A program made the translations under genes and the position numbers. Below, piece by piece: positions 9,953 through 19,545 of a stretch of 64,000 bases of DNA. The DNA is from Palsa-504 sp963808315 (GTDB taxonomy: Bacteria; Actinomycetota; Actinomycetes; Streptosporangiales; Streptosporangiaceae), in contig CAWEFK010000016.1 of the NCBI GenBank assembly GCA_963808315.1, positions 124,001 to 188,000 of the forward strand, in the 5' to 3' direction. Position 1 is the first letter of the stretch, and each line of letters opens with the position of its first letter. The notes below the pieces were generated by a model that searched no databases, was not told the origin of the DNA, and was given only the letters and a program-made list of their open reading frames with translations.

Positions 9953-10421
9953 CGCCCCTCGCAACCAAGGGCTTCGGCCCGCATCAGCCCGAACGAACCT
10001 CGCTATCCCGCGCCCAATACTTGGTGGACGCATAATGCCTGGTAGCCAGGCCTTTCGCACGACGAGCCGCCCGCGGCACGCCCTGGACCTGTTGCGGTCA
10101 TCGCCTGGCAGGACTATCGCAGCAAGCTCCGGGCCGCGGTCTCGCCATCGCCGGCCTGGACCTGCTGGCCGCTGGTGGCGGGCCCGGACCTGGGCAGGCG
10201 CGCGGGTAGCGGGGCGCGACCGAGCTTGGCCGGTATCCGGCGCCGATTCACGAATTGACCGTTGAATAAGCCTTGACCTGCCGGTACTGATAGTGCCTAT
10301 CGCAAGGGAGCGCCCAGCGCTGCGACTGCTGGACAGCTATATGACCAGGGGGGCAGCGGTGAAGAATGCGCCTGAAGGTACTGGCCCGGCCGGAGCCCTG
10401 CGACCGGGCTCCGGCAGCCAG
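9953..10421. other. intergenic region, nothing recognised
   Basis: GC-rich spacer between the XRE promoter region and the small secreted protein. Short open frames show no protein features and I see no repeat or RNA gene. Confidence 0.4.
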
Positions 10422-10679
10422 TCAGGCTTGATGCCACACACTTGCCGCCTGGCGATAATCACCGGCCGAGTCCGCTGCGGATGCGGCGAATCGGCAACAA
10501 GCCGTTAGTCGTGCGCCGGATTGGTTTACCCGTGAAGGTGGGTGTTGCGGGCTCGCTGCCACCACGTGGACGCTGGGTGCCTGCGCCACTGCCGCGGATG
10601 CCGCGGAGCCCGCTAGAATTGACCCGGCCGCGCTGAGTGCTAGGATGGCGGGAATGATGATGGATCGCTTTACTGACAT
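10422..10679 (-). CDS. small secreted protein with Sec signal peptide
   Basis: The start is ATG 10679, five bases after GGAGGGG. The first 30 residues are a clean Sec signal: MSVKRS basic region, then IIIPAILALSAAGSILAG core, then an AASA cleavage site. The short mature part begins AQAPSVHVVAAS and has no known domain; the stretch after about residue 45 is Ser/Ala/Arg-rich and could be out of frame. Similar tiny exported peptides with the same MSVKRSIIIPA leader are common in streptomycetes, where their role is not known to me. Confidence 0.6.
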   Translation of the reverse strand: MSVKRSIIIPAILALSAAGSILAGSAASAAVAQAPSVHVVAASPQHPPSRVNQSGARLTACCRFAASAADSAGDYRQAASVWHQA

Positions 10680-11033
10680 GACCCCTCCACGGCGTCTACA
10701 GAGGTCAGCGGCCTGCTGCATGGCTACTACGGCACGCACGGCACATCTGAACTACCTGGCGTAATAACCGGGTTTCGGCTATTACATGACCTAGCGTAAA
10801 TCCCTGACTACACTTTTTCAAATGCTAAATCTTTCATTACGCTTTTCTGCAATATCTAATGCATTCATTCAGGAAAATGTTAGTTATCCTTGCCATGCAA
10901 GGTACTGTGCAACTTTCAGTGCACGCCGCAGAAATACAGGCAACATTGCCATTCAAAGGCGTTCCGGATGCCGAATTAATGTCCGGAAATGGGCTGCTTG
11001 TTCCGCAAATCTTCTGGTAGTAGGATTTGCCTC
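10680..11033. other. AT-rich promoter-side region
   Basis: This stretch is strikingly AT-rich for the window (for example 10,790-10,990) and lies between divergent genes. It probably carries the promoters of the secreted-protein gene and the LuxR regulator. No ORF or repeat could be supported. Confidence 0.4.
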
Positions 11034-13875
11034 ATGGCCCCGGTGAACCCGGCTGGTGCGCTGGTCGGCCGCGATAGCGAGATGACGCTCTTGGCCGGGC
11101 TGATAAGAGAGCTGGCCCGGGGGCGCGGCGGTGCGGTGCTCATCGAGGGCGAGCCGGGCATCGGGAAGTCCGCGCTTGGTGCGGGCGGCGGTGGCGGAGG
11201 CACCCGAGGCCGGCTGCCAGGTGTTCTGGGGGGCCGGTGACGAGCTGGGCCAGGAACTGCCGCTGCTGCCGTTCCTGGACGGGTTGCAGGTGCGGGAGCC
11301 CTCCGCCAATCCCCGGCGGACCACGATCGTCCAGCTGCTGCGCGGTGAGGTGGCCGCCGACCGGGGCACGGACGTGCCGGCCGTGCTGGCCGAGCAGCTG
11401 CTGGCGCTGGTCACCGAGCAGTGCGCGGTCCGGCCGGCCATCCTGGTCATCGACGACCTGCAGTGGGCCGACCAGGCCAGCGTCGACCTTGTGGGGACGG
11501 CTGGCGAGATCGACGCGGCAGGTGCCGCTGCTGCTGATCGGGATGATGCGCCCGGCACCCCAGCGCGATGACCTGCTGGCGCTGCGGCGGGTGGTGGGCG
11601 ACGACGGGCGGATCCAGCTCACCGGGCTCACCTCGGCGGCGGTGGCCGAGCTGGTGGCCGACCTGGCCGGCGGCAAGCCCGACGGGAACCTGCTGCGGCT
11701 CGCCGACGGGGCGGCGGGCAACCCGCTCTACCTCACCGAGCTCGTCGCCGCGCTGGCCCGCAGCTCCGGTCTGGCCGTCACCGAGGCGGGCACCGCGGAG
11801 CTGGCGGGCGGGTCCGCGCCAGGCTCCCTGTCGGCGGCCATCGCGGACCGGCTGGGCTTCGTGACCGGGCCGGTGCGCGAGGTGCTGCGGGCGGCGGCCC
11901 TGCTCGGCATGGATTTCGCGGTCCCTGACCTGGCCATCGTGCTGGGCCGCAGCGTGCCGGACCTGATCCCGGCGGTGGACGAGGCCTGCGCCGTCGGCGT
12001 GCTGGCCGAGTCCGGCCACGGCCTGGGGTTCCGGCATCCGCTGATCCGGGCGGCGCTGTACGACGAGATGGCGGCGCCGGTCCGCGCCGCCTGGCACCGC
12101 GACGCGGGGCGCGCCCTGGCGGAGGCGGGCGCGGCGCCGGACCGGGTGGCCCGGCAGATGCTCAGGGCGGTCGGCGGAGCCTGGCGACGCGACCGAGCCG
12201 GTGGATGAGTGGATGCTGGACTGGCTGGCCCGCACCGCGGACCTGCTGGTCGGCCAGGCGCCCGGGGTCGCGGCCGAGCTCCTGACCCGGGCCGCCGCCA
12301 GCTCCCCGGCCGACTCGGCCCAGTACGGCTGGCTGGCCAGCCGCCTCGCCGACGCGCTGTACCGTCTCGGTGACCGGGCCGCGGCCGAGCAGGTGGCGAA
12401 CCGCGCGCTTGAGCATGCCACCGAGCCTGATCTTCTCGTGGACCTGCACTGGACGCTGGCGCAGTGCCGCATGCTGGCCGGTGAGTCCGCCGAGTCGCTG
12501 GCCACGCTGGACCGGGCGCTGGCTTCTCCGGGGATCTCGGCCCGGCACCGCGCCCGGCTGCTGGTACTCGCCGCGCGGACGCATATCAACCTCGGCGAGG
12601 TCGACAAGGCGGGCCGGGTCGCCGCCAACGCGCTGGCGGCGGCGTCGGAGGCGGACGACAACTGGGCCATGGGCTGGGCGTTGCACGTGCTGGCGCTCGT
12701 GACCTCGGTGCAGGGGCGTATGGCCGATGCGCTGCCGCTGTTCGACCGGGCGCTGACCGTGACCCAGGCCGATCCGGCGCTGACCGACCTGCGGCTGCTG
12801 CTGCAGATCAACAAGGCCGTCACGCTGGGCAATCTCGACCGGTACGAGGAGGCCCTGGCCGCGGCCGGGCAGGCGCGGCACCTCGCCGACCAGGTCGGCA
12901 CGACGATCCGGCTGGCTCAGGCGCACTGCGCCCTGGGCCAGTTGCTCTTCCAGACGGGGCGATGGGACGAGGCGCTGGCCGAGGTGGAGATTGTGCCCGA
13001 GGATCTGAAGGAACCCGCTGCGGCCTGCTGCGATCTCGGCATCGCCGCCGTGATCGGCTTCCATCGCGGCGAGGTGGACGCGGCCCGCGGCTACCTCGCC
13101 GCGGCCGCCCCGCACGCCGAGCGGCTCGGGCACCGGCTTATTACCTCGCTGGCGTTGGCTCGCAGCCTGGACCGTGAGCAGGACGGCGCGCTACCGGAGG
13201 CGCTGGCCGCGCTGACGGAAGCGTTTGACGGCAATACGGAAGAAGTCGAGGAGATCGAGGATCTGCTTCCCGACGCCGTCCGGCTCGCCACCGAGACCGG
13301 TGAGCTGGGCACCGCGCAGGCCCTGGCGGGCCAGGCTCGCCGCGCTCGCGGCCGAGTCGGAGATCCCGCACCGGCAGGCGAACGCGCTGTACTGCCGCGG
13401 GCTGCTTGACCGTGATGCCTCCCGGCTGCTGGCGGCGGCCGAGCGTTATGACGAGGCCGGGCGGCCGCTGCTGAGGGCCAAGGCGCTGGAGGCGGCGGCG
13501 GGGCATTTCGTCGACGGCGGTGATCGCGTCCAGGCGCGGGAGGCGTTCACCCGGGCCGTGGAGGTCTACACCTCGCTGGGCGCGGCCGCGGACATCGCCC
13601 GGGTCCAGGCCACGTTCCGCGCTCACGGCATCCGGCGCGGGCCGCACGCCAAGCACCGGCAGGCGCGCAGCGGCTGGGATAGCCTCACCGCGACCGAGAT
13701 CAAGATCGCCGCGTTCGTGGAGGAGGGATTGTCCAACCCGGAGATCGCCGCCAAACTGCTGCTTTCCCGGCGGACCGTCGGGACCCACGTCTCCCACATC
13801 CTGAAGAAGCTCGACGTCCATTCGCGGACGGACATCGCCCGCGAGGGGGCCCTGCGCACCATCACGCCGAAGTGA
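11034..13875 (+). CDS. large LuxR-family (LAL/MalT-type) ATPase regulator
   Basis: A LAL-type transcriptional activator of about 945 residues. At the N-terminus an AAA-type ATPase has Walker A GEPGIGKS (around 11,150) and Walker B ILVIDDLQWAD (around 11,440). A long TPR-like helical middle (12,200-13,600) follows. The C-terminal LuxR HTH reads LTATEIKIAAFVEEGLSNPE and RTVGTHVSHILKKL. Frame changes near 11,180, 11,500, 12,165 and 13,345 break it into five open segments that join without missing domains, so these are probably consensus errors. The start is ATG 11034. Such regulators often control secondary metabolism, but no cluster adjoins this one. A strong terminator follows. Confidence 0.85.
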
Positions 13876-13905
13876 CGGCGCGCGGGAGACGCAGGCACGT
13901 TCGGC

Positions 13906-13948
13906 GGGGACGGTGAGCGGATAGGGGGGTTCGCGACTCACCGTCCCC
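13906..13948. terminator. bidirectional hairpin between convergent genes
   Basis: GGGGACGGTGAG (13906-13917) pairs perfectly with CTCACCGTCCCC (13937-13948). It sits exactly between the stop of the LuxR gene (13875) and the corrected stop of the convergent ATPase gene (13963), as expected for a shared terminator. There is no long T-tract. Confidence 0.65.
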
Positions 13949-13962
13949 ACGTGCTGGATGGC

Positions 13963-14404
13963 CTACCGGCCGCGCCCGTCGACGTCGGCCAGGTCGGGCT
14001 GGAAACGCGAGCGTGAAGTAAACGGCCTTGCCCGCGGGGGTGCGATAAAAACCCCAGTCAGTCGCCAGGGTGGCGACCAGCATCAGGCCCCGTCCGGTCT
14101 CCGCCTCGGCGGAGGCGTCCACAAGCACCGGCCAGGAGCGCGACGTGTCGTGGACCTCGACGCGCAGCTGACCGCGGGAGCAGGTGATGGCCAGCATGAT
14201 GGTCCCGGCCACATCGTGCCTGATGGCGTTGGTCACCAGCTCACTGGTGAGCAGGGCGGCGTCACTCCCGTCGACGGGGACATCCCAGGTCGAGATGGCC
14301 ATCCGGACCTGGCGGCGGGCTTCGGCCGCCGCCGCCGGTCCCGTGGTCAGCGGGACGCGGAACCACTGCAGTTCGGTCGGAATGGTCGGCGCCATCACAT
14401 TCAT
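13963..14404 (-). CDS. HATPase_c_2 (anti-sigma/regulatory histidine-kinase-like ATPase)
   Basis: A single-domain GHKL ATPase of the RsbW-like HATPase_c_2 group common in streptomycetes, usually serine kinases or nucleotide-binding partners of anti-anti-sigma proteins. The N box is LLTSELVTNAIRH and the G boxes are VEVHDTSRSWP and ETGRGLMLVATLATDWGF. ATG 14404 follows AAGGAACCTG. A frame change near 14,002 restores the ending FQPDLADVDGRGR and a stop at 13963. In the uncorrected frame the ORF would run to 13862, through the terminator. The protein is about 146 residues. No sigma or anti-anti-sigma gene adjoins it. Confidence 0.8.
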
Positions 14405-14656
14405 CAGGTTCCTTAGCAGGCCGTTTCGAGGTGTCCGGACGAGTGCTTGGCACTCTGCGGGCAGCTCTGGGGGAGGATCTCCCGGCGCATCCGGCGCGAC
14501 TCCGTACCGGTTGCAAGAAAAATATTGCTGCAATTTGCAGTGAGAGACATCGGTCAGCTGACGGATTTTGGGCCGAAGTTAAACGAGGACCCGAGCCTGA
14601 CGGCGTAACCAGCCTAGGAGCCCCACCCGGGAGCCCCGGTGCAGCTCGACCTCGTC

Positions 14657-14923
14657 CTACTTGATCCGGAACGTGGCGAGTCCTTCTGGTGGCTCGGCTT
14701 GAACCGCGATGCCGCTCACCTCGGCCAGCCGGGGGCCGCCATGCGCCCAGTCCACCATGCGGCGGACGGCTTCATCTTCGCCCTCGAAAACCGCTTCCAC
14801 CCGGCCGTCGGGGAGGTTGCGTACCCATCCGGCCACGCCATGCTGCTCGGCCAGGCGCCGGCAGGCGTCGCGGAAGAAGACGCCCTGGACCCGGCCGGAG
14901 ATCAGCACCCGATAGCGAAGCAC
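14657..14923 (-). CDS. acyP: acylphosphatase
   Basis: 88 residues, the standard acylphosphatase size. It hydrolyses acyl phosphates such as carbamoyl phosphate in the cytoplasm. The catalytic Arg is in SGRVQGVFFRDACRRLA and the catalytic Asn in GVAGWVRNLPDGRVEAVFEG; the C-terminus carries the expected final strand. GTG 14923 is the best start by alignment, though no clear ribosome site precedes it and a longer open frame exists upstream. Confidence 0.88.
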   Translation of the reverse strand: MLRYRVLISGRVQGVFFRDACRRLAEQHGVAGWVRNLPDGRVEAVFEGEDEAVRRMVDWAHGGPRLAEVSGIAVQAEPPEGLATFRIK

Positions 14924-15447
14924 ATGCAGACGGTACGCCGCGAGGGTTATTCCGGCCCGGCGGCGCGCGGGCGGGGACGGTTGCGTGGAAACCGAACCAC
15001 AGTTCGTTAGGCAGAAAAAAAGGACGGTGCGGCGCTCATCGACGCGGCCGCCGGCGTGATACAGGCCATCCAAACGCGCCTGGTTTGATCCTTGGACCAT
15101 CGGGTCATGCCCGAATGTCCGATAGTGCCGAAACGTTATGGAACATTTTCCGCGGGGAACCCATCCGGCTTGCCGTCCGCGGCGAAACACAGTCGTGATG
15201 GCCGATCCGGAGGCTATCCCGAGCCGTTAGATCAGACTCAGCGTGGGGGAATCGTGGCTCCGTCCGGAGGAGTCAGCAGGTCCGCCTACGTGTCGGTCAC
15301 CGAAATCCTGCACCTTCAACATAGACACGCTATGCTCATCATCGGATACTCTGAGTAGTTATTCCTGGTCAAACCAAGCTATACATGTCCGGCGTGGCCT
15401 TCGCCGTCGGCGACGTGCATGCCAAACCAGCCATGGAAAGGATTGTC
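14924..15447. other. intergenic region upstream of the Tat-exported protein
   Basis: About 520 bp between divergent genes. The GC content falls towards 15,300-15,390. It must hold the promoters for acyP and for the 15448-17649 gene set. No ORF with protein character, RNA gene or repeat was recognised. Confidence 0.4.
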
Positions 15448-15764
15448 ATGCCCAGTCAGGATGCACAACGTCCGTCAGATGAGGGACGCCACCTGTCCCG
15501 GCGTTCGATGCTCCGCGGAGCCGCGACCGCCGGGGCCGCCGGCCTGGCCGTCACGGCGATCGGAGCAGCGGCCAGCCCGGCCTTCGCCGCGACCAGCGGC
15601 CGGCCGCGGCCGAGGGCCACAGCGAGCCCAAGGCGGTCGACGGACCGATCATGGTGCACGTGCGCGACGCCAAGTCCGGCGACATCGAAGTGTTCTCCGG
15701 CACGAGCAAGACCCGGCTGAACGACAAGCACCTAGCCGCCCTGATCACCCGGGCCGTCGGTTAG
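15448..15764 (+). CDS. small Tat-exported protein
   Basis: The start is ATG 15448, preceded by AAAGGATTGTC. The leader contains a twin-arginine motif SRRSMLRGA followed by a hydrophobic stretch and the cleavage-like site ASPAFAA. After a frame change near 15,610 the mature part reads DGPIMVHVRDAKSGDIEVF and SGTSKTRLNDKHLAALITRA, ending at 15764. This is a short conserved tail often seen in actinobacterial Tat-exported small proteins near DUF4331 genes. Function unknown. It is 60 nt upstream of the DUF4331 gene, so they probably form one operon. Confidence 0.7.
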
Positions 15765-15824
15765 CGCTGCTGTCTGCCCTTTCGAACCAGCTTCGATCCA
15801 GCTTCGATCCAGTGAGGTAATTGA

Positions 15825-17219
15825 ATGTCATCGCATCGCGAGGCGCCGGAGATCTCCAAGGATCCGGTGGCCGACAGTACCGACGTATACGCGTTTGTCA
15901 GCCCGGATAAGCCCGACACGGTCACGCTCATCGCTAACTACATCCCGTTGCAGGAGCCGGCCGGCGGCCCGAACTTCTACGAATTCGGCGACGACGTCCT
16001 CTACACCATCCACATCGACAACACCGGCAACGGCCGGGCCGACCTCTCCTTCGAGTTCCGCTTCACGACCGAGGTGCAGGACGAGGACACCTTCCTGTAC
16101 AACACGGGCCCGATCACGTCGATCAGCGACTCGACCTTCAACCGCCGCCAGTACTACAGCGTCACCGTGGTAGACGGCTACGCGCAGAAGACCATCGGCA
16201 GCAACCTGGCCAGCCCGCCGTGCAACATCGGGCCGCTGTCCACGCCGAACTACCCGGCGCTGGCGGCCGAGGCCGTGCACAGCCTGATCGGCGGCATCAA
16301 GGTGTTCGCCGGTCAGCGGGCCGAGGGCTTCTACGTCGACCTGGGCGCGATCTTCGACCTGGGCGACCTGCGCCCATTCGAGCAGCTGCACACCACCTTC
16401 GGGCTGCCGGTCATCCTGCCCTCGACGGCCGGCGTCAACGACACCAACGACCTGAACGTGCACTCGATCGCGATCCAGGTGCCGATCTCCCTGCTGACCT
16501 CCCACGGTCACCCGACCATCGGCGTGTGGACCGCGGCGTACCGCCAGTCCGCCATGATGTGGGACGAGGACCAGGGCAGGAACGTCTGCAGCGGGCCGTG
16601 GCGGCAGGTGTCGCGGCTGGGCAACCCGCTGTTCAACGAGGTCATCAACCCGATGGGCAAGAAGGACCTGTGGAACTCGCTGCCGCCCTCGGCGGACAAG
16701 CAGTTCGCCCAGTACGTCGCCCATCCCGAGCTGGCCTCGCTGCTGCCGGTCCTGTACCCCGGCGTGTTTCCCAACCTGGCCGCGCTGGACAAGGCCGGCA
16801 CGGCCCGCGCCGACCTCGAGGCGATCCTGCTCACCGGCATCCCCACCGGCATCGTCACCGGGTTCACCAACTACACCGGGCCGGTGCTCGCCGACATGCT
16901 GCGGCTGAACACCTCCATCGCGCCGACGGCCAAGCCGAACATCCTCGGCCTGATCGGCGGTGACGCGGCCGGCTTCCCGAACGGGCGCCGGGTTATGGAC
17001 GACGTCGTCACGATCGAAATCCGGGCGATCGCCGGAGTGACCTACGCGCTGGTTGACAAGTCCTACATGCCCGACGCGGCCGCAGGCGCGGTCACCGACG
17101 GGCTCACCCCGTCGAACGTCAGCTCCCCGTATCTGTCCCAGTTCCCCTATCTCGGGGTTCCGTACAGCGGCTACTACACCCCGGACGTCACCCCGCCCAC
17201 CCCGCCGGCTGGCTTCTGA
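15825..17219 (+). CDS. DUF4331 protein
   Basis: 464 residues, no frame disruption. It opens MSSHREAPEISKDPVADSTD, diagnostic of DUF4331. Family members typically carry a DxTDVYAF motif, seen here as DSTDVYAFVSP, and a central EFRFTT / GWR-like region. No signal peptide is present, unlike many family members. The biochemical role of DUF4331 is unknown; its neighbours here (Tat-exported small protein, small C-terminal companion, SigK/RskA) suggest an envelope or stress-linked function, which is inference. It ends just before a perfect terminator. Confidence 0.88.
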   Translation: MSSHREAPEISKDPVADSTDVYAFVSPDKPDTVTLIANYIPLQEPAGGPNFYEFGDDVLYTIHIDNTGNGRADLSFEFRFTTEVQDEDTFLYNTGPITSISDSTFNRRQYYSVTVVDGYAQKTIGSNLASPPCNIGPLSTPNYPALAAEAVHSLIGGIKVFAGQRAEGFYVDLGAIFDLGDLRPFEQLHTTFGLPVILPSTAGVNDTNDLNVHSIAIQVPISLLTSHGHPTIGVWTAAYRQSAMMWDEDQGRNVCSGPWRQVSRLGNPLFNEVINPMGKKDLWNSLPPSADKQFAQYVAHPELASLLPVLYPGVFPNLAALDKAGTARADLEAILLTGIPTGIVTGFTNYTGPVLADMLRLNTSIAPTAKPNILGLIGGDAAGFPNGRRVMDDVVTIEIRAIAGVTYALVDKSYMPDAAAGAVTDGLTPSNVSSPYLSQFPYLGVPYSGYYTPDVTPPTPPAGF

Positions 17220-17228
17220 TCGCATCAG

Positions 17229-17269
17229 CGCCCCGGCGGGACCATTGGACCGGTGGTCCCGCCGGGGCG
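17229..17269 (+). terminator. intrinsic terminator after the DUF4331 gene
   Basis: CGCCCCGGCGGGACCA pairs with TGGTCCCGCCGGGGCG across a 9-nt loop, a perfect 16-bp stem starting 10 nt after the stop codon. The following TTGTGATTT is only a weak T-tract. Confidence 0.8.
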
Positions 17270-17331
17270 TTGTGATTTGTGAGGCCTGCGGTTCTCTGCT
17301 TGCGGTTCTCTGCTTGGCGAAGGAGTACATC

Positions 17332-17649
17332 ATGACCGAAGGAGCAGCCGGTCCTACCGGGCCCGGCACCGTCGTCCTGGATCTCGGCGCTGACGTCGGC
17401 GCGCTGATCCTGTACACGCCGGCCGAGCTGGACGGTGCGGAGATCGAGATCAGCCGGGACGATGAGCCCGGCGCACACCGGACGCACTCCCAGGTCCGCC
17501 AGCGGCCGCTGGCGAACGCGACGGCATACGCGGCGGTCTACCCGGGCCTGACCGCGGGGCAGTACACGATCTGGCGCGACGAGCACGCCCCGGCGGCCAC
17601 CGCCATGATCACCGGCGGCCGGGTCACCAGCTGCCGGTGGCCGGAATAG
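17332..17649 (+). CDS. small conserved actinobacterial protein next to DUF4331
   Basis: 105 residues. The start is ATG 17332, with AAGGAG ideally spaced. It contains TVVLDLGADVGALILYTPAE and YPGLTAGQYTIWRDE, with a C-terminal GGRVTSCRW. This pattern defines a small family I know only as conserved hypothetical (sometimes mislabelled phospholipase) in actinobacteria. It looks like a compact beta-sandwich domain. No signal peptide or membrane segment. It follows the DUF4331 terminator by about 60 nt, so it may have its own promoter. Confidence 0.7.
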   Translation: MTEGAAGPTGPGTVVLDLGADVGALILYTPAELDGAEIEISRDDEPGAHRTHSQVRQRPLANATAYAAVYPGLTAGQYTIWRDEHAPAATAMITGGRVTSCRWPE

Positions 17650-17723
17650 AGGCCTCACCCGGGCACGATCCACCACGCCTCACCCGCTGCACCCGCCCCC
17701 CCCCGGCGGCGAGGCGGCCCGGC

Positions 17724-17810
17724 GGGGACTGTACGCGAGGTACTCGATGTGCCACAGCACCCCCTAGAAGGGTACCTATGGCACATCGAGTACCTTCTCA
17801 CGCCGCGTTC
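17724..17810. repeat. 87-nt palindromic repeat element, copy 1
   Basis: This contains the inverted repeat GGTACTCGATGTGCC / GGCACATCGAGTACC with an inner ACCC...GGGT pair. It is about 90% identical over 87 nt to the copy at 58388-58474, including outer flanks (GGGGAC at the left, CACGCCGCGTTC at the right). It lies between two convergent genes. See the finding on this element. Confidence 0.85.
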
Positions 17811-17848
17811 GGTGCTCAGGGGTACTCCGCTCCGGAGACCAGCGTCGC

Positions 17849-18601
17849 TTAGACGGGCAGGGGCAGGGCCAGGATGGGCGTGGTGGTGGGCTGGGTGCTT
17901 CCCGGGGCAGGCTCGACGGTAAGGCCGAGCTTGTCGCCGTGGACGATCCCGGACGCGAGCACGGGCGAGGTCTGCCCGGACGTGGCTGTGGGCAGCAGAC
18001 CCGCGGACACGATCTTCGTCGGACCGATGAACCAGAGCTGGTAGACCTTGCCCGCGGGCAACGCGGGCAGCCCGCTGGTGGTCACCACCAGCTGGTGCCT
18101 GTTGGCGGCCAGGACCACGGTGGCCACGCCGCCCGCGGTCGTCGTGTGTGTGAGCAGTTTGACCTGCGGTGCCGACAAAACCAGGGCGATGGCCTGGTTC
18201 TGAGCTCGGGCCTGGTTCAGCTCCTGCTGGGTGTGGGCCTGCGCTAGGCCGAAAAACACCGCGACGGCGATACCGGCGGTCGCGATAGCCCCGGATAGCC
18301 AGGGCACCCACGGCACCCAGGCCCGGGCCCGGCGCGGACGGGCATGGGTCTTGACCTCGGGCGGAAGCTGGCGGATGCGCGTCGCGGCCGTCAGTACCTG
18401 CGCGCGCAGCCCGGGCGGAGGTTCGGCGGCGGCGGCGAAGGCCAAAGAGGTAGCCACCTCGCGGAAGCCGCGGACCTCGCTGGCGCAGGACGGGCACCGG
18501 CTCAGATGCCGGGTGAAGCGCTCGAACTCAGCCCCTCCCTCGAGGGCGTCGAGCGCGTAGGCGCCGCTCAGGGCGTGCAAGTCCTGACGAAGGAGCCTCA
18601 T
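17849..18601 (-). CDS. rskA: RskA-type anti-sigma-K factor
   Basis: 250 residues. The N-terminal zinc anti-sigma domain has RHLSRCPSCASEV (HxxxCxxC) around residues 30-43. A single membrane helix follows (LSGAIATAGIAVAVFFGLAQ). The extracytoplasmic RskA domain ends with LPALPAGKVYQLWFIG and related strands. It holds SigK inactive at the membrane until regulated proteolysis (family knowledge). The ATG at 18601 shares its A with the TGA of the sigma gene, so the two are translationally coupled. Confidence 0.88.
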   Translation of the reverse strand: MRLLRQDLHALSGAYALDALEGGAEFERFTRHLSRCPSCASEVRGFREVATSLAFAAAAEPPPGLRAQVLTAATRIRQLPPEVKTHARPRRARAWVPWVPWLSGAIATAGIAVAVFFGLAQAHTQQELNQARAQNQAIALVLSAPQVKLLTHTTTAGGVATVVLAANRHQLVVTTSGLPALPAGKVYQLWFIGPTKIVSAGLLPTATSGQTSPVLASGIVHGDKLGLTVEPAPGSTQPTTTPILALPLPV

Positions 18602-19197
18602 CAGTTCACCCCCAGGCAATCGCGCATTCGGATCAAGCCGTCCCGAATCCTCGTCTTGATGGCGCCGAGCGTGACGTTAAGCAACCCAGCCACCTGCCGG
18701 TAGCTGTGCCCCCCGTAATAGGCCAGGGTGATCGACTCGCGTTGGATCTCGGTAAGTCCGTCCAGGCAGCGCCGTACTCGCTCTTGATCCAGGCTCGCTT
18801 CCACCGCCTCGGCGACCTCATCATGTGGCGTATCCACCTCGGCAATCCTGTGCTCTCGCTCGGTTGCTGCCGTGGTGGAGCGAATCCGGTCGATGGCGCG
18901 GCGGTGGGCGATGGTCATCACCCACGTCGCCGCGCCACCCATGGACGGGTCGAACCTCGCGGCGGTCCGCCACACTTCGAGAAGAACCTCCTGGGCCACC
19001 TCCTCGGACTGGGACGGATCCCGGAGAACCCTGCGGATCACGCCATATACGGGGCCGACCAGCCGGTCGTACACCGCTTCGAACGCTTCCTGGTCGCCAC
19101 GTGCCACGTGGACGAGCAGGTCGTTTAGATCCCGCTCTCCCCTCCTATCCGTAGCCTCAGCTCTGAACCGGGACGCGTCCGAATCGCTCGGGTTCAT
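18601..19197 (-). CDS. sigK: ECF RNA polymerase sigma factor SigK-type
   Basis: 198 residues. The sigma region 2 block is EAFEAVYDRLVGPVYGVIRR with EEVAQEVLLEVW; region 2.4 is TWVMTIAHRRAIDRIRS. Region 4 is LTEIQRESITLAYYGGHSYR followed by LNVTLGAIKTRIRDGLIRMR. The length and the coupled RskA-like gene identify the ECF SigK group. Targets may include the nearby Tat/DUF4331 genes, but this was not shown. Start ATG 19197. Confidence 0.9.
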   Translation of the reverse strand: MNPSDSDASRFRAEATDRRGERDLNDLLVHVARGDQEAFEAVYDRLVGPVYGVIRRVLRDPSQSEEVAQEVLLEVWRTAARFDPSMGGAATWVMTIAHRRAIDRIRSTTAATEREHRIAEVDTPHDEVAEAVEASLDQERVRRCLDGLTEIQRESITLAYYGGHSYRQVAGLLNVTLGAIKTRIRDGLIRMRDCLGVN

Positions 19198-19545
19198 ATG
19201 ACACCTTCGTGGCCAAGGGCAGATCGGATGGGCGGGGACAAAGAATTTTTTAAACTCGATCCGTAACCGCTGGGTGGCGCGGGAGAGTTAGGCGGGAATG
19301 TCCGCAAATGACCCCCTCCCGTGCACCAGACCGGGCAACGGCGCGGCGCCATGGGCGGGCGAGAAGGGCCGGCCTCACGCTGGCCCGCTGTTGCCGCTTA
19401 AGCCGCCACGGCCACTATCGTATCGGCGCTTTAGCCGTCGGCCAAAGGCACTACTACACCATGTCGGCTCCGAATTGCGCGGAGCCGGCACGATGGTACT
19501 CACCGTGCTTTCTGGCCGCTCAACCACTTCGGCGTAGACCCGGGC
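19198..19545. other. intergenic region upstream of sigK
   Basis: 348 bp between sigK and the end of the membrane protein. An AT-rich patch (AATTTTTTAAAC, about 19,240-19,255) lies 40-60 bp ahead of sigK and is the likely promoter zone. No ORF with real features. Confidence 0.4.

Noticed and set aside
11034..13875. Separate small genes for ATPase, TPR and LuxR parts
   Set aside because: The segments join end to end in one order with no missing domain, as in one LAL regulator with four consensus frame changes.
17724..17810. A conserved 40-residue peptide starting MCH in both repeat copies
   Set aside because: Differences between the copies are mostly amino-acid changing while base pairing is preserved, and there is no ribosome site.
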